This document shows, one piece after another, positions 7,951 to 15,871 of a stretch of 20,174 bases of DNA. The position numbers and the translations under genes are program-made. The stretch is taken from NCBI GenBank assembly GCA_028292065.1, contig JAQGNC010000105.1, forward strand, positions 1 to 20,174, given 5' to 3'. Each line of letters starts with the position of its first letter. The first letter of the stretch is position 1. The DNA is from Betaproteobacteria bacterium. GTDB lineage: Bacteria > Pseudomonadota > Gammaproteobacteria > Burkholderiales > SG8-41. Below the pieces are notes generated by a model, which was given only the letters and a program-made list of their open reading frames with translations, made no database searches and was not told where the DNA came from.

Positions 7951-8070
7951 CCCGGTTTGGGGGACAGACCCGGTTTGCTTCAGGGCATGCCTCGGCCGCG
8001 GCCGTATCCAGGACCAAACCGGGGACAGACCCCTATGAAGCAAGACCAAGCAAAACCGGGGTCTGTCCCC
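7951..8070. repeat. Repeated GGGACAGACCC elements with a 13-bp perfect inverted repeat
   Basis: The gap between the permease and the DUF2946-like gene holds GGGGACAGACCC at 7960-7971, GGGGACAGACCCC at 8021-8033, and its exact reverse complement at 8058-8070. Related CCGGTTTG/CAAACCGG flanks lie beside them. The 8021/8058 pair can form a 13-bp stem with a 24-nt loop. There is no T-run, so it is not an obvious intrinsic terminator, but it may attenuate read-through. It looks like a mobile intergenic repeat. Confidence 0.8.
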
Positions 8071-8123
8071 TACAACCAACACCGGGTCAGTCGCCTGCCT
8101 CCGTGCTACTGTACGCACGAGCC

Positions 8124-8495
8124 ATGAATCCTACTTCGCGATCATCGACGGGTGTGAAACGAGCGCTGCTGCAGCTCTTGTGCGCGCTGTTGCTGGTCGC
8201 GCAGCACGTCGGGCTCGCGCACGCGGTCTGGCACGCGGCTCAGCACGTGCCTGTGCACCGTCAGGGTCCACAGGCGAAGGCGGTCCAGCCGGCTGATTCG
8301 CCGGCGCAGTCGGACGCGTCCAAGCTGTGCCCGCTCGACGCGGCGTACGGACAGGTCCTCGGGGCGGGACCGCTGGGGTGCGTCCCGTTCCACGCCACCA
8401 GCCCCGCAGCGCACGCGCCGTCGCACGCCGCCGGCTCGTTCGCGACGCTACACACTCCGACTCCACGCTCGCGCGGTCCGCCGTCTCCTCCCTGA
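8124..8495 (+). CDS. Small secreted His-rich protein, DUF2946-like
   Basis: This 123-residue protein has a basic N-terminus and a hydrophobic stretch (LLQLLCALLLVAQHVGLAHA, ending at residue 34) acting as signal peptide or anchor. Nine His residues follow or overlap it (28, 33, 37, 41, 45, 90, 97, 101, 110), with Cys69 in KLCPLDAAYGQ and Cys86, and an RGPPSPP tail. This layout (HxxLAHAxWH start, CPLDAAYGQ centre, R-x-PP end) fits the DUF2946 family, found near metal-uptake and TonB-type genes. It probably binds metal in the periplasm. It lies within the zinc-type cluster, 178 bp after the permease and 62 bp before the outer-membrane protein gene. The family call is by eye and moderately sure; the function is unproved. 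Confidence 0.65.
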   Translation: MNPTSRSSTGVKRALLQLLCALLLVAQHVGLAHAVWHAAQHVPVHRQGPQAKAVQPADSPAQSDASKLCPLDAAYGQVLGAGPLGCVPFHATSPAAHAPSHAAGSFATLHTPTPRSRGPPSPP

Positions 8496-8557
8496 CAGAT
8501 CGGGTCGCGTCGCTTTAACCGGCGCCGCGGCATCCTTCATGTTCAAGGAGTGTAGAC

Positions 8558-10006
8558 ATGGTCAAAGCACCTGTTGCCGCGTCCGCTATCGCACTGATGC
8601 TGGCGGCCCCGTGGGCCGCACACGCGCAGGACCCTTCAGCGTCAGAGCTGGCGCGCGTCCGCGACGAGATGAAAGCGCTGCAGCGCAGTTACGAAGAGCG
8701 CATGCAGGCGCTCGAGAAGCGCCTGAACGACGCCGAAGCGAGGGCGGCGAAATCCGAAACGAGCGCGGCACCGGCGCCGGCGGCGCAATCGGACGCCAGC
8801 ACCGCCTTACCCGCGGCCGCGCAACCGACCCCCGCGCCCGTCGCGGCGAGTGCCGTGCCCGCGCAGAACGCATTCAACCCGGCGATCTCGCTGATCCTGC
8901 AAGGCACTTACGCGCGCACCTCGCGCGACCCGAACAACTTCGTCATCAACGGTTTCGTGCCTTCGGGCGGCGAGGTCGGCCCGCCGCCGCGCAGCTTCGG
9001 CCTCGGCGAGAGCGAGCTCGTCTTCACCGCGAACGTCGACCCGTATTTCCGCGGCGCCCTGGTGGCCTCTCTCGCGCCCGACAACGCGGTGAGCGTCGAG
9101 GAAGCGTATTTCCAGACCATCGCCCTGCCGCAGGGCCTGACACTCAAAGGCGGGCGATTCCTGTCCGGCATCGGTTATCAGAACGAAATCCACCAGCACG
9201 CGTGGGATTTCCAGGACGCGCCGCTGGCTTACCAGGCTTTTCTCGGCGGCCGCTACCAGCAGGACGGGTTGCAGCTGAGATGGGTCGCGCCCACGCCGGT
9301 CTTCGTCGAGCTCGGCGGCGAAATCGCGAGCGGCCGCTCGTTCCCGGGTTCCGACAGCAACAAGAACGGCGCAGGCTCCGCCGCACTCTTTGCTCACGTC
9401 GGCGGCGACATCGGCGAGAGCTATGCGTGGCGCACCGGCGTGTCGTATCTGAGGACTTCCGCTCGCAACCGCACGTATGACGACGTCAACGCCGCGGGCG
9501 CCGCCGTCACCAACAGCTTCACCGGCCGCTCGCGCGTGTGGATCGTCGACGGCGTCCTCAAATGGTCGCCGAACGGCAACTCGACTTACACCAACGTGAA
9601 GCTGCAGGGCGAGTATTTCCGCGCGCGGCAGGACGGCGATTTCACTTTTGACCAGGCCGGCGCCGCGCTGACCGACGGCCTGCGGCTGGCGCAATCGGGG
9701 TGGTACGCGCAAAGCGTCTACCAGTTCCTGCCGCGCTGGCGCGTGGGCTACCGCTACGACGCGCTCAGCCGGGGCACCGTGAACATCGGGGTGGTCACGA
9801 GCGGCGCGGCGACCCTCGCCGACTTTCCGGCGTTGGCGGTCCACAACCCGACCCGCAACACCGCGATGCTCGACTTCAATCCGAGCGAATTCAGCCGCCT
9901 GAGGCTGCAGCTCGCCGCCGACAAGTCGCGTCTCGGCGCCACCGACAACCAGATTCTTCTGCAATACATCCACAGCCTCGGACCGCACGGTGCACACCGT
10001 TTCTAA
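8558..10006 (+). CDS. Outer-membrane beta-barrel protein with coiled-coil N-domain
   Basis: This 482-residue protein has a signal peptide with likely cleavage after AHA (21-23). A charged coiled-coil segment (about 29-65, with SELARVRDEMKALQRSYEE) is followed by an Ala/Pro linker (68-105). The remaining about 370 residues alternate aromatic and polar residues as beta-strands and end in a C-terminal Phe, the usual OMP assembly signal. AAGGAGT sits 7 bp before the ATG at 8558. The coiled coil plus barrel resembles porin-like proteins (some annotated as TonB-dependent, but no plug domain or TonB box is visible). Its place between a His-rich protein and a ZnuA-like protein suggests it passes the metal, or a metal complex, through the outer membrane. 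Substrate specificity is inferred from context only. Confidence 0.75.
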   Translation: MVKAPVAASAIALMLAAPWAAHAQDPSASELARVRDEMKALQRSYEERMQALEKRLNDAEARAAKSETSAAPAPAAQSDASTALPAAAQPTPAPVAASAVPAQNAFNPAISLILQGTYARTSRDPNNFVINGFVPSGGEVGPPPRSFGLGESELVFTANVDPYFRGALVASLAPDNAVSVEEAYFQTIALPQGLTLKGGRFLSGIGYQNEIHQHAWDFQDAPLAYQAFLGGRYQQDGLQLRWVAPTPVFVELGGEIASGRSFPGSDSNKNGAGSAALFAHVGGDIGESYAWRTGVSYLRTSARNRTYDDVNAAGAAVTNSFTGRSRVWIVDGVLKWSPNGNSTYTNVKLQGEYFRARQDGDFTFDQAGAALTDGLRLAQSGWYAQSVYQFLPRWRVGYRYDALSRGTVNIGVVTSGAATLADFPALAVHNPTRNTAMLDFNPSEFSRLRLQLAADKSRLGATDNQILLQYIHSLGPHGAHRF

Positions 10007-10054
10007 GAAGACCTGGCGCAACGAAACCAATGCGTCGCTACAACGATGACCGCC

Positions 10055-10151
10055 GCGACTGCGCCAGGCGCGGGCGCCGGTCTTCGTCCGGACGACTGGG
10101 GTACTGGAGGACGGACGAAGACCGGCGCTCTGAGCGCCGCTACGCAGTCGC
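10055..10151. repeat. Nested inverted repeat, 17-bp perfect inner arms
   Basis: Inner arms GCGCCGGTCTTCGTCCG (10074-10090) and CGGACGAAGACCGGCGC (10112-10128) are perfect, with a 21-nt loop. Outer arms GCGACTGCG (10055-10063) and CGCAGTCGC (10143-10151) enclose them. The whole 97-bp block could fold as one long hairpin. It sits in the 169-bp gap between the outer-membrane protein and the ZnuA-like gene. No T-run follows; it resembles a REP- or MITE-like element that may also adjust mRNA levels of the downstream pair. Confidence 0.85.
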
Positions 10152-10175
10152 CTGTCGACTGAACATGGAGAACCT

Positions 10176-11084
10176 ATGATTACCTCACTGACGCGCGCGC
10201 TTGTCGCAGCCACCGTGCTACTCACCGCGACCCCCGCTTTCGCGGCCCTCAACATCCTCGCGTGCGAGCCCGAATGGGCTTCACTCGCGAAAGAGCTCGG
10301 CGGCGACAAAGTCAACGTCTCCGCGGCGACGACTGCGATGCAGGACCCGCATCGCATCGAAGCGCGGCCGAGCCTCATCGCGCGCGCCCGCAGCGCCGAC
10401 CTGATGGTGTGCACCGGCGCCGAGCTCGAGATCGGCTGGGCGCCGCTGCTGCAGAGCCAGTCGGGCAATTCCAAGATCCAGCCGGGCCAGCCCGGGCACT
10501 TCGAAGCCGCCGCGCAGGTGGCGCTGATCGAGGTGCCGACCCGCGTCGACCGCTCGATGGGCGACGTCCATCCGGCGGGCAATCCTCACCTCCACCTCGA
10601 CCCGGCGAACGTTGCGCGCGTCGCGACCGCACTGGGCGAGCGCATGGCGCAGCTCGACCGCGGCGAGGCTGCGGGCTACCGCGAGCGAACCCGATCGTTT
10701 CTCGAGCGCTGGAGCCAAGCGACTGCGCGCTGGCAGAAAGAGGCCGCGCCGCTCAAAGGCATGCCGGTCGTGGTCTATCACAAGGACAACTCGTATCTCG
10801 TGAAATGGCTCGGCTTGCGCGAAGTCGGTTCGCTCGAGCCGAAACCCGGCCTGCCGCCCACCACCGCGCATCTCTCCGATCTCTTGGCGCAGCTTGGCAA
10901 GGACCCCGCCAAAGCGGTGCTGCGATCGACATACAACGACCCGCGGCCCGCAGAATTCATCGCGCAGCGCGCCAACATTCCCGCGGTGATGCTGCCCTAC
11001 ACCGTCGGCGGCACCGAAAAAGCAAAAGACCTCTTCGGCCTTTACGACGACACGATCGCGAGGCTCCTCGCGGCGCAGAAATGA
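10176..11084 (+). CDS. ZnuA-like metal ABC transporter substrate-binding protein
   Basis: This 302-residue periplasmic protein of the cluster A-I (TroA/ZnuA) family captures zinc or manganese for an ABC-3 permease. A signal peptide ends at AFA (21-23). Expected ligand positions are visible: His59 in QDPHRIEARPS, His138 in GNPHLHLDP, and His202 in VVYHKDNSYLVKWLGL. The C-terminal part has LPYTVGG (273-279), where classical ZnuA has the fourth acidic ligand, so the site may be three-His or use another acidic residue such as Glu221. No long His/Asp-rich loop is present, unlike many ZnuA proteins. The stop overlaps the next start (ATGA), so it is coupled to the permease gene. Zinc is favoured by the CobW context. 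Confidence 0.88.
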   Translation: MITSLTRALVAATVLLTATPAFAALNILACEPEWASLAKELGGDKVNVSAATTAMQDPHRIEARPSLIARARSADLMVCTGAELEIGWAPLLQSQSGNSKIQPGQPGHFEAAAQVALIEVPTRVDRSMGDVHPAGNPHLHLDPANVARVATALGERMAQLDRGEAAGYRERTRSFLERWSQATARWQKEAAPLKGMPVVVYHKDNSYLVKWLGLREVGSLEPKPGLPPTTAHLSDLLAQLGKDPAKAVLRSTYNDPRPAEFIAQRANIPAVMLPYTVGGTEKAKDLFGLYDDTIARLLAAQK

Positions 11085-11866
11085 GCACGGCGGCGATCGA
11101 CTGGAGCCTGGTGTGGCCCGCGCTGATCGCAGGGCTCCTGATCACCGCGACTCACGTCCCGCTCGGCATCCAGGTGCTCAATCGCGGGATCGTATTCATC
11201 GACCTTGCGGTCGCGCAGATCGCGGGTCTCGGCGTGATCGCTGCGGACTGGCTCGGCTTCGTGCCTCACGGGTGGGCGGTGCAGGCCGCGGCGTTGTCGG
11301 CGGCGCTCGGCGGCGCGCTGCTGCTGACCTATACCGACAAGCGGTGGGCCGACGTGCAGGAAGCGATCATCGGCGTCACTTTCGTCGTCGCGGCGAATGC
11401 GGCCATCCTGATGCTCGCAGCCAATCCGCACGGCGCCGAGCACCTGAAAGACCTGCTGATCGGCCAGATCCTGTGGGTGAATCCGCACGAGCTCCCGGTC
11501 GAGGCGGCGATTTACGCCGCGATCCTCGCGATCTGGTTCGGCTTCGGCGCGCGCATCGGCAGGGTCGGTTTCTATACGCTTTTCGCGTGCGCGGTGACGG
11601 TGTCGGTGCAGCTCGTCGGGCTCTATCTGGTGTTCACGACGCTGATCGTCCCTGCGCTCGCGACGCGGCGGCTCCAACGCGGGCGCCTCGTCGCGTGCTA
11701 TGCGCTGGGCGCCGCGGGCTACGCGACCGGGTTGGGGCTCTCGCTCGTCTCGGACCTGCCGCCGGGGCCGCTCATCGTGTGCGCGATGACGGCGCTCGGC
11801 GCGGTCGTGTTCGTGCTCGGGCCGCGGCGCCCCCCGCGCGGAAGCGCTCCCGGCGTAGCGGGGTAG
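11081..11866 (+). CDS. ZnuB-like metal ABC transporter permease (ABC-3 family)
   Basis: This 261-residue inner-membrane permease should pass the metal delivered by the ZnuA-like protein. Its ATG at 11081 overlaps the upstream stop by four bases. Seven to eight hydrophobic helices are visible. Family features include LGIQVLNRGIVFIDLAVAQIAGLG near the N-terminus (ABC-3 permeases usually have H-A-x-L here), EAIIGVTFVVAANAAILML in the middle, and a late helix LVGLYLVFTTLIVPALATRR. No ATPase (ZnuC) gene follows: hslV is next, after a promoter. The pair must use an ATPase encoded elsewhere or, less likely, the one at 6,111, which is of a different subfamily. Confidence 0.85.
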   Translation: MSTAAIDWSLVWPALIAGLLITATHVPLGIQVLNRGIVFIDLAVAQIAGLGVIAADWLGFVPHGWAVQAAALSAALGGALLLTYTDKRWADVQEAIIGVTFVVAANAAILMLAANPHGAEHLKDLLIGQILWVNPHELPVEAAIYAAILAIWFGFGARIGRVGFYTLFACAVTVSVQLVGLYLVFTTLIVPALATRRLQRGRLVACYALGAAGYATGLGLSLVSDLPPGPLIVCAMTALGAVVFVLGPRRPPRGSAPGVAG

Positions 11867-11872
11867 AATCGC

Positions 11873-11898
11873 CTTGAATTGCGCGCGGCCGGCCCCAT
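11873..11898 (+). promoter_or_regulatory. Sigma-32 heat-shock promoter of hslVU
   Basis: CTTGAA at 11873-11878 and CCCCAT at 11893-11898, separated by 14 bp, match the RpoH consensus at every position of both boxes. Transcription would start near 11905, about 45 bases upstream of the hslV ATG. A TAGAAT just upstream (11864-11869) could serve as an extra housekeeping -10 box. hslVU is a known RpoH target in proteobacteria. Confidence 0.85.
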
Positions 11899-11949
11899 CT
11901 CCAGCACGATGGCCCCGCGCCGTCTCCCGTCCTCCACCTCCCCGAGTCC

Positions 11950-12489
11950 ATGAGCGAAACGTTTCACGGCACCACCATACTTTCCGTCCGCCGCGGCAAT
12001 AAAGTCGCCCTCGGCGGCGACGGTCAGGTCACCTTGGGCAACATCGTGGTCAAGGCGACCGCGCGCAAAGTGCGCCGTCTTTTCCAGGACCGCATCATCG
12101 CGGGTTTTGCCGGCGGCACCGCCGACGCGTTCACCCTGTTCGAGCGCTTCGAAGCCAAGCTCGAAAAGCACCAGGGCAACATCACGCGCTCGGCGGTCGA
12201 GCTCGCCAAGGACTGGCGCACCGACCGCATCCTGCGCCGGCTCGAAGCGATGCTCGCGGTCGCCGATCGCGAAGCGTCGCTCATCATCACCGGCAACGGC
12301 GACGTGCTCGAGCCCGAGCTCGGCCTCATCGCCATCGGCAGCGGCGGCCCCTACGCCCAGGCCGCGGCGCGCGCGCTCCTCGACAACACCGATTTTTCCC
12401 CCGCGGACATCGTCAAGCGCGCGCTCACCCTCGCCGGCGACCTGTGCATTTATACGAATCAGCAGCATACGATCGAAACCCTCGATTAA
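11950..12489 (+). CDS. hslV: ATP-dependent protease peptidase subunit HslV
   Basis: This 179-residue, proteasome-like Thr peptidase forms the double hexameric core of the HslVU (ClpQY) protease, which degrades misfolded or regulatory proteins in the cytoplasm. The catalytic nucleophile is the Thr of FHG-TTILSVRR, exposed after removal of a seven-residue propeptide. Conserved blocks GGDGQVTLGN, RIIAGFAGGTADAFTLFERFE and IGSGGPYAQAAARALL are all intact and length is standard. A sigma-32 promoter lies upstream and its partner hslU 98 bp downstream. No Shine-Dalgarno is obvious before the ATG at 11950. Confidence 0.97.
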   Translation: MSETFHGTTILSVRRGNKVALGGDGQVTLGNIVVKATARKVRRLFQDRIIAGFAGGTADAFTLFERFEAKLEKHQGNITRSAVELAKDWRTDRILRRLEAMLAVADREASLIITGNGDVLEPELGLIAIGSGGPYAQAAARALLDNTDFSPADIVKRALTLAGDLCIYTNQQHTIETLD

Positions 12490-12490
12490 A

Positions 12491-12573
12491 GCGTGAGGGG
12501 TGAGGCGTGAGGAGTGAGGCGTAAGCCCGTTCCAGCCTCCTGACACCTCACGCCTCACCCCTCACGCCTCACG
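12491..12573. repeat. 22-bp perfect inverted repeat built of tandem heptamers
   Basis: Between hslV and hslU, five GNGTRAG-type heptamers (GCGTGAG, GGGTGAG, GCGTGAG, GAGTGAG, GCGTAAG; 12491-12525) face four CCTCACS heptamers (12546-12573). Arms 12491-12512 and 12546-12567 are exact reverse complements over 22 bp, with a 33-nt loop. It fills most of the 98-bp gap inside an operon, ending 14 bp before the hslU ATG. Confidence 0.9.
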
Positions 12574-12587
12574 CACTTCGCCTTGAT

Positions 12588-13907
<1,320 letters not shown>

Positions 13908-13908
13908 G

Positions 13909-13954
13909 ATTGGAGCGGGCGCGCCAAAAGCGGCGCGCCGCTCAATTCTGTCGT
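13909..13954 (+). other. attC-like right half interrupted by a group II intron (attC0)
   Basis: A stem with arms 13909-13925 (ATTGGAGCGGGCGCGCC) and 13932-13946 (GGCGCGCCGCTCAAT) pairs fully apart from two extra G bases in the left arm, like the extrahelical bases of attC L''. The right arm GCGCGCCGCTCAAT matches the right halves of the other attC sites in the window. Six bases later GT (13953-13954) meets the intron, and TAGGC resumes at 15245-15249, giving GT|TAGGC, a perfect R' core. No R'' core is found on the left. It could also be the hslU terminator, though the tail has no T-run. Confidence 0.65.
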
Positions 13955-15244
13955 GTGCGCCGGGCATGGCGTGTTACTTAGTCGATGAAAGTCCGATTGC
14001 CAGGTTTTCCCAGAGCCGAAGGCAAGGAGAAGGACAAGGGCGTCGTCGCGAGGCGGGGTCTGAAGGAAGTCCAATCCGAAACTGCGGGGCGATGAACAAG
14101 AACCGGATATGAGGCGTGGTGCATCCGGGGCGAGCGGGCACGTGACCGGAAGCCCTCCATCTGCGGTTGGGGTGCACTTTGTAAATTCGGCGTCTACGCA
14201 GTGAAGGTAACGCGTCTTACCCCGGGAGATCTGCCGGGCTGTTGGCGCTAGCGAGTGACCCCACGCCAACTGAACGAGGCGCGAGCCGAGCTGAACGAAC
14301 GGCAGAAGTCAGCAGAAGGCATAGTAGGCGGCGCCCGCCGCCGAAGGCCGGAACGATGAAAGACAAAGGACCGTGACGACGAGAGACGGGATTGCATCTG
14401 ACCACCTGCGCAAGCGGGCTGCGGCGACGCCGCAGGGTGAACTCGTCGCTGGATTGTCAGGGCAACCGGAGAGGCCACAACGATGGGCGTGCCGCAAGGC
14501 GGCCCCTCTCGCCGGTGTTGGCAAACGTGGTACTGGATGAACTGGATTGGGAATTGGACCGGCGCGGCCACCGCTTTTCCCGCTATGCCGATGGCTGCAA
14601 CATTCTGGTCAAAAGCAAACGAGCAGGAGAGCGCGTGATGGCAAGCGTGACACGCTTTATCGGCAAATCACTGCGACTCACGGTGAATCGGCTGAAAAGC
14701 GCGGTGGATCGGCCCATGAACCGCAAGTTCCCGGGCTTCACGGTCAGCCGTTCCGGAGCGAAGCTGAAGGTCGCCGACAAGGCCATCGAGAAGCTGAAGG
14801 ACCGGGTGCGGGAACTGACTCGTCGTACACGAGGCGCCAGCATTGGCGCTGTCGTTGCGGAGCTAAGAGAAACCCTGCTTGGTTGGAAAGCGTACTTCGG
14901 TATTGCCGAAGTGCTGAGTCCCCTGCGCGACATCGACAAATGGATGCGACGCAAGTTGCGCTGCTATATCTGGAAACAATGGGTGCCGTCGGGCTACCGG
15001 GAACTGCGTAAGCGCGGGGTGTCGATGCGCGAAGCGTGGAACACCAGTAAGTCTGCCCACGGCCCATGGCGGCTGTCGAAGACGCCGGCACTGACGATCG
15101 CGTTACCATTGTCTTACTTCAAGCAATTGGGACTGCCGAGCCTTGCATCGCGGTAGGAATTCAATTCATCGAACCGCCGGATACGTGACCCGTACGTCCG
15201 GTGGTGTCGGAGGGAGGGGCCGAGAGGCTTCTTCCTATCCCGAT
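13955..15244 (+). mobile_element. Degenerate group II intron with truncated maturase
   Basis: The 5' end GTGCGCC matches the GUGYG consensus; GTGTG two bases earlier is the alternative. The first 400 bases have the look of domains I-III of bacterial group II introns, with no coding. Domain V lies at about 15172-15205: ACCGCCGGA pairs with TCCGGTGGT across a short hairpin. Domain VI follows (GGAGGGAGGGGCC with GCTTCTTCCTATCCC), with an unpaired A at 15237, eight bases from the 3' end at ...CCCGAT (15244). Total length is about 1.29 kb, against 1.8-2 kb for intact ones, because most of the reverse transcriptase gene is gone. It lies in the same direction as hslU and the cassette genes. The RNA class was not determined. 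Confidence 0.85.
14441..15156 (+). pseudogene. Group II intron reverse transcriptase/maturase remnant
   Basis: Only the back half of the intron-encoded protein remains. A first frame (14441-14506) reads WIVRATGEATTMGVPQGGP and then shifts by one lost base at about 14504-14506 into a second frame beginning LSPVLANVVLDELDWELDRR, so the conserved PQGG-P-LSP motif is split by a frameshift. The catalytic YADD reads YADG (RYADGCN), losing the second Asp. The maturase (X) domain and C-terminal tail ending YFKQLGLPSLASR are readable to the stop at 15156, with no HNH endonuclease domain. The finger region (about 200 residues) is absent. It cannot be an active reverse transcriptase. The intron could only move or splice with help from a full-length relative. 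Confidence 0.88.
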
Positions 15245-15263
15245 TAGGCCCACAGGACGAATT

Positions 15264-15761
15264 ATGGCTCTGCATCCACTTCCCGATCCTGGAGTGTTGA
15301 AAACCGCAGATGCTTTTCGACTTGCAGCGCAAAGTCTGAATGCGTACGCAGAGTCCCGCATGTCAGTGCCAACAGTTGTAAACGCGGCCTTCGCACTTGA
15401 GCTCTACCTCAAGTGCTTAAACATGGAATGGCGGCTCGCGGACCCAATCGGGATCGCCAACAGTGGCAAGAAAGCTTGGCTTGCTTCCCGCTCTGCATTG
15501 CAAAGAGGCCACATTCTGTCCAAGCTTTTTGAGGCATTGGAACAATCCATCCATGACCACCTCGAACAGCAATATAAGCTTTCTCCACATAACAGCCGTA
15601 CTCAAGCCCTTAAGCACGCTCTACAAGGCTTTGACGGTTTGTTCGAGGACTGGCGATACATTTTTGAGGGGAACTGCAAATCCGTGAACCTACCCAGCTT
15701 ATTTGCCATGCTGGCATTCTTCTCTGAGACGATTCATGCCTTGCCGCCAAAGTGGGCCTAA
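15264..15761 (+). CDS. Cassette gene 1: hypothetical protein, possibly HEPN-like
   Basis: This 165-residue, mostly helical soluble protein is encoded in the first recognisable integron cassette. ATG 15264 is chosen (MALHPLPDPG) because the longer frame would start inside the group II intron. The stop TAA lies within the R'' core of the following attC, which is typical of cassettes. Segments AAFALELYLKCL (41-52), GHILSKLFEAL (82-92) and FEDWRYIFEG (127-136) resemble the layout of HEPN-type proteins, where such helices form a four-helix bundle, but the canonical R-x4-6-H RNase motif is not seen. No signal or membrane segment. HEPN proteins are often defence or toxin components, so this could be too; the assignment is tentative. 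Codon use is lower in GC than in hslU. Confidence 0.7.
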   Translation: MALHPLPDPGVLKTADAFRLAAQSLNAYAESRMSVPTVVNAAFALELYLKCLNMEWRLADPIGIANSGKKAWLASRSALQRGHILSKLFEALEQSIHDHLEQQYKLSPHNSRTQALKHALQGFDGLFEDWRYIFEGNCKSVNLPSLFAMLAFFSETIHALPPKWA

Positions 15762-15859
15762 CTCCAGTTCGAGCCGACGCGAGTCAGGGTCAGTGGTGTG
15801 CCTGTAATGGCGTCGCTGTCCATGCGGTGTCGCGCGCGCCGCTCAACAAGTAGTTAGGC
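15756..15859 (+). other. Integron attC site 1 (104 bp)
   Basis: R'' GCCTAAC (15756-15762) and R' GTTAGGC (15853-15859) are perfect complements. L'' GTTCGAGC (15767-15774) pairs with L' GCTCAAC (15841-15847), leaving one extra C in L'' as the extrahelical base that sets strand choice by the integrase. The order R''-L''-L'-R' and the spacers of 4-5 bp match the attC structure. Confidence 0.92.
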
Positions 15860-15871
15860 AGCGAAATCCTC

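Noticed and set aside
13955..15244. Assigning the intron to class C-attC
   Set aside because: Target, orientation and domain V do not clearly agree with what I know of that class, and the class cannot be set without a covariance model.
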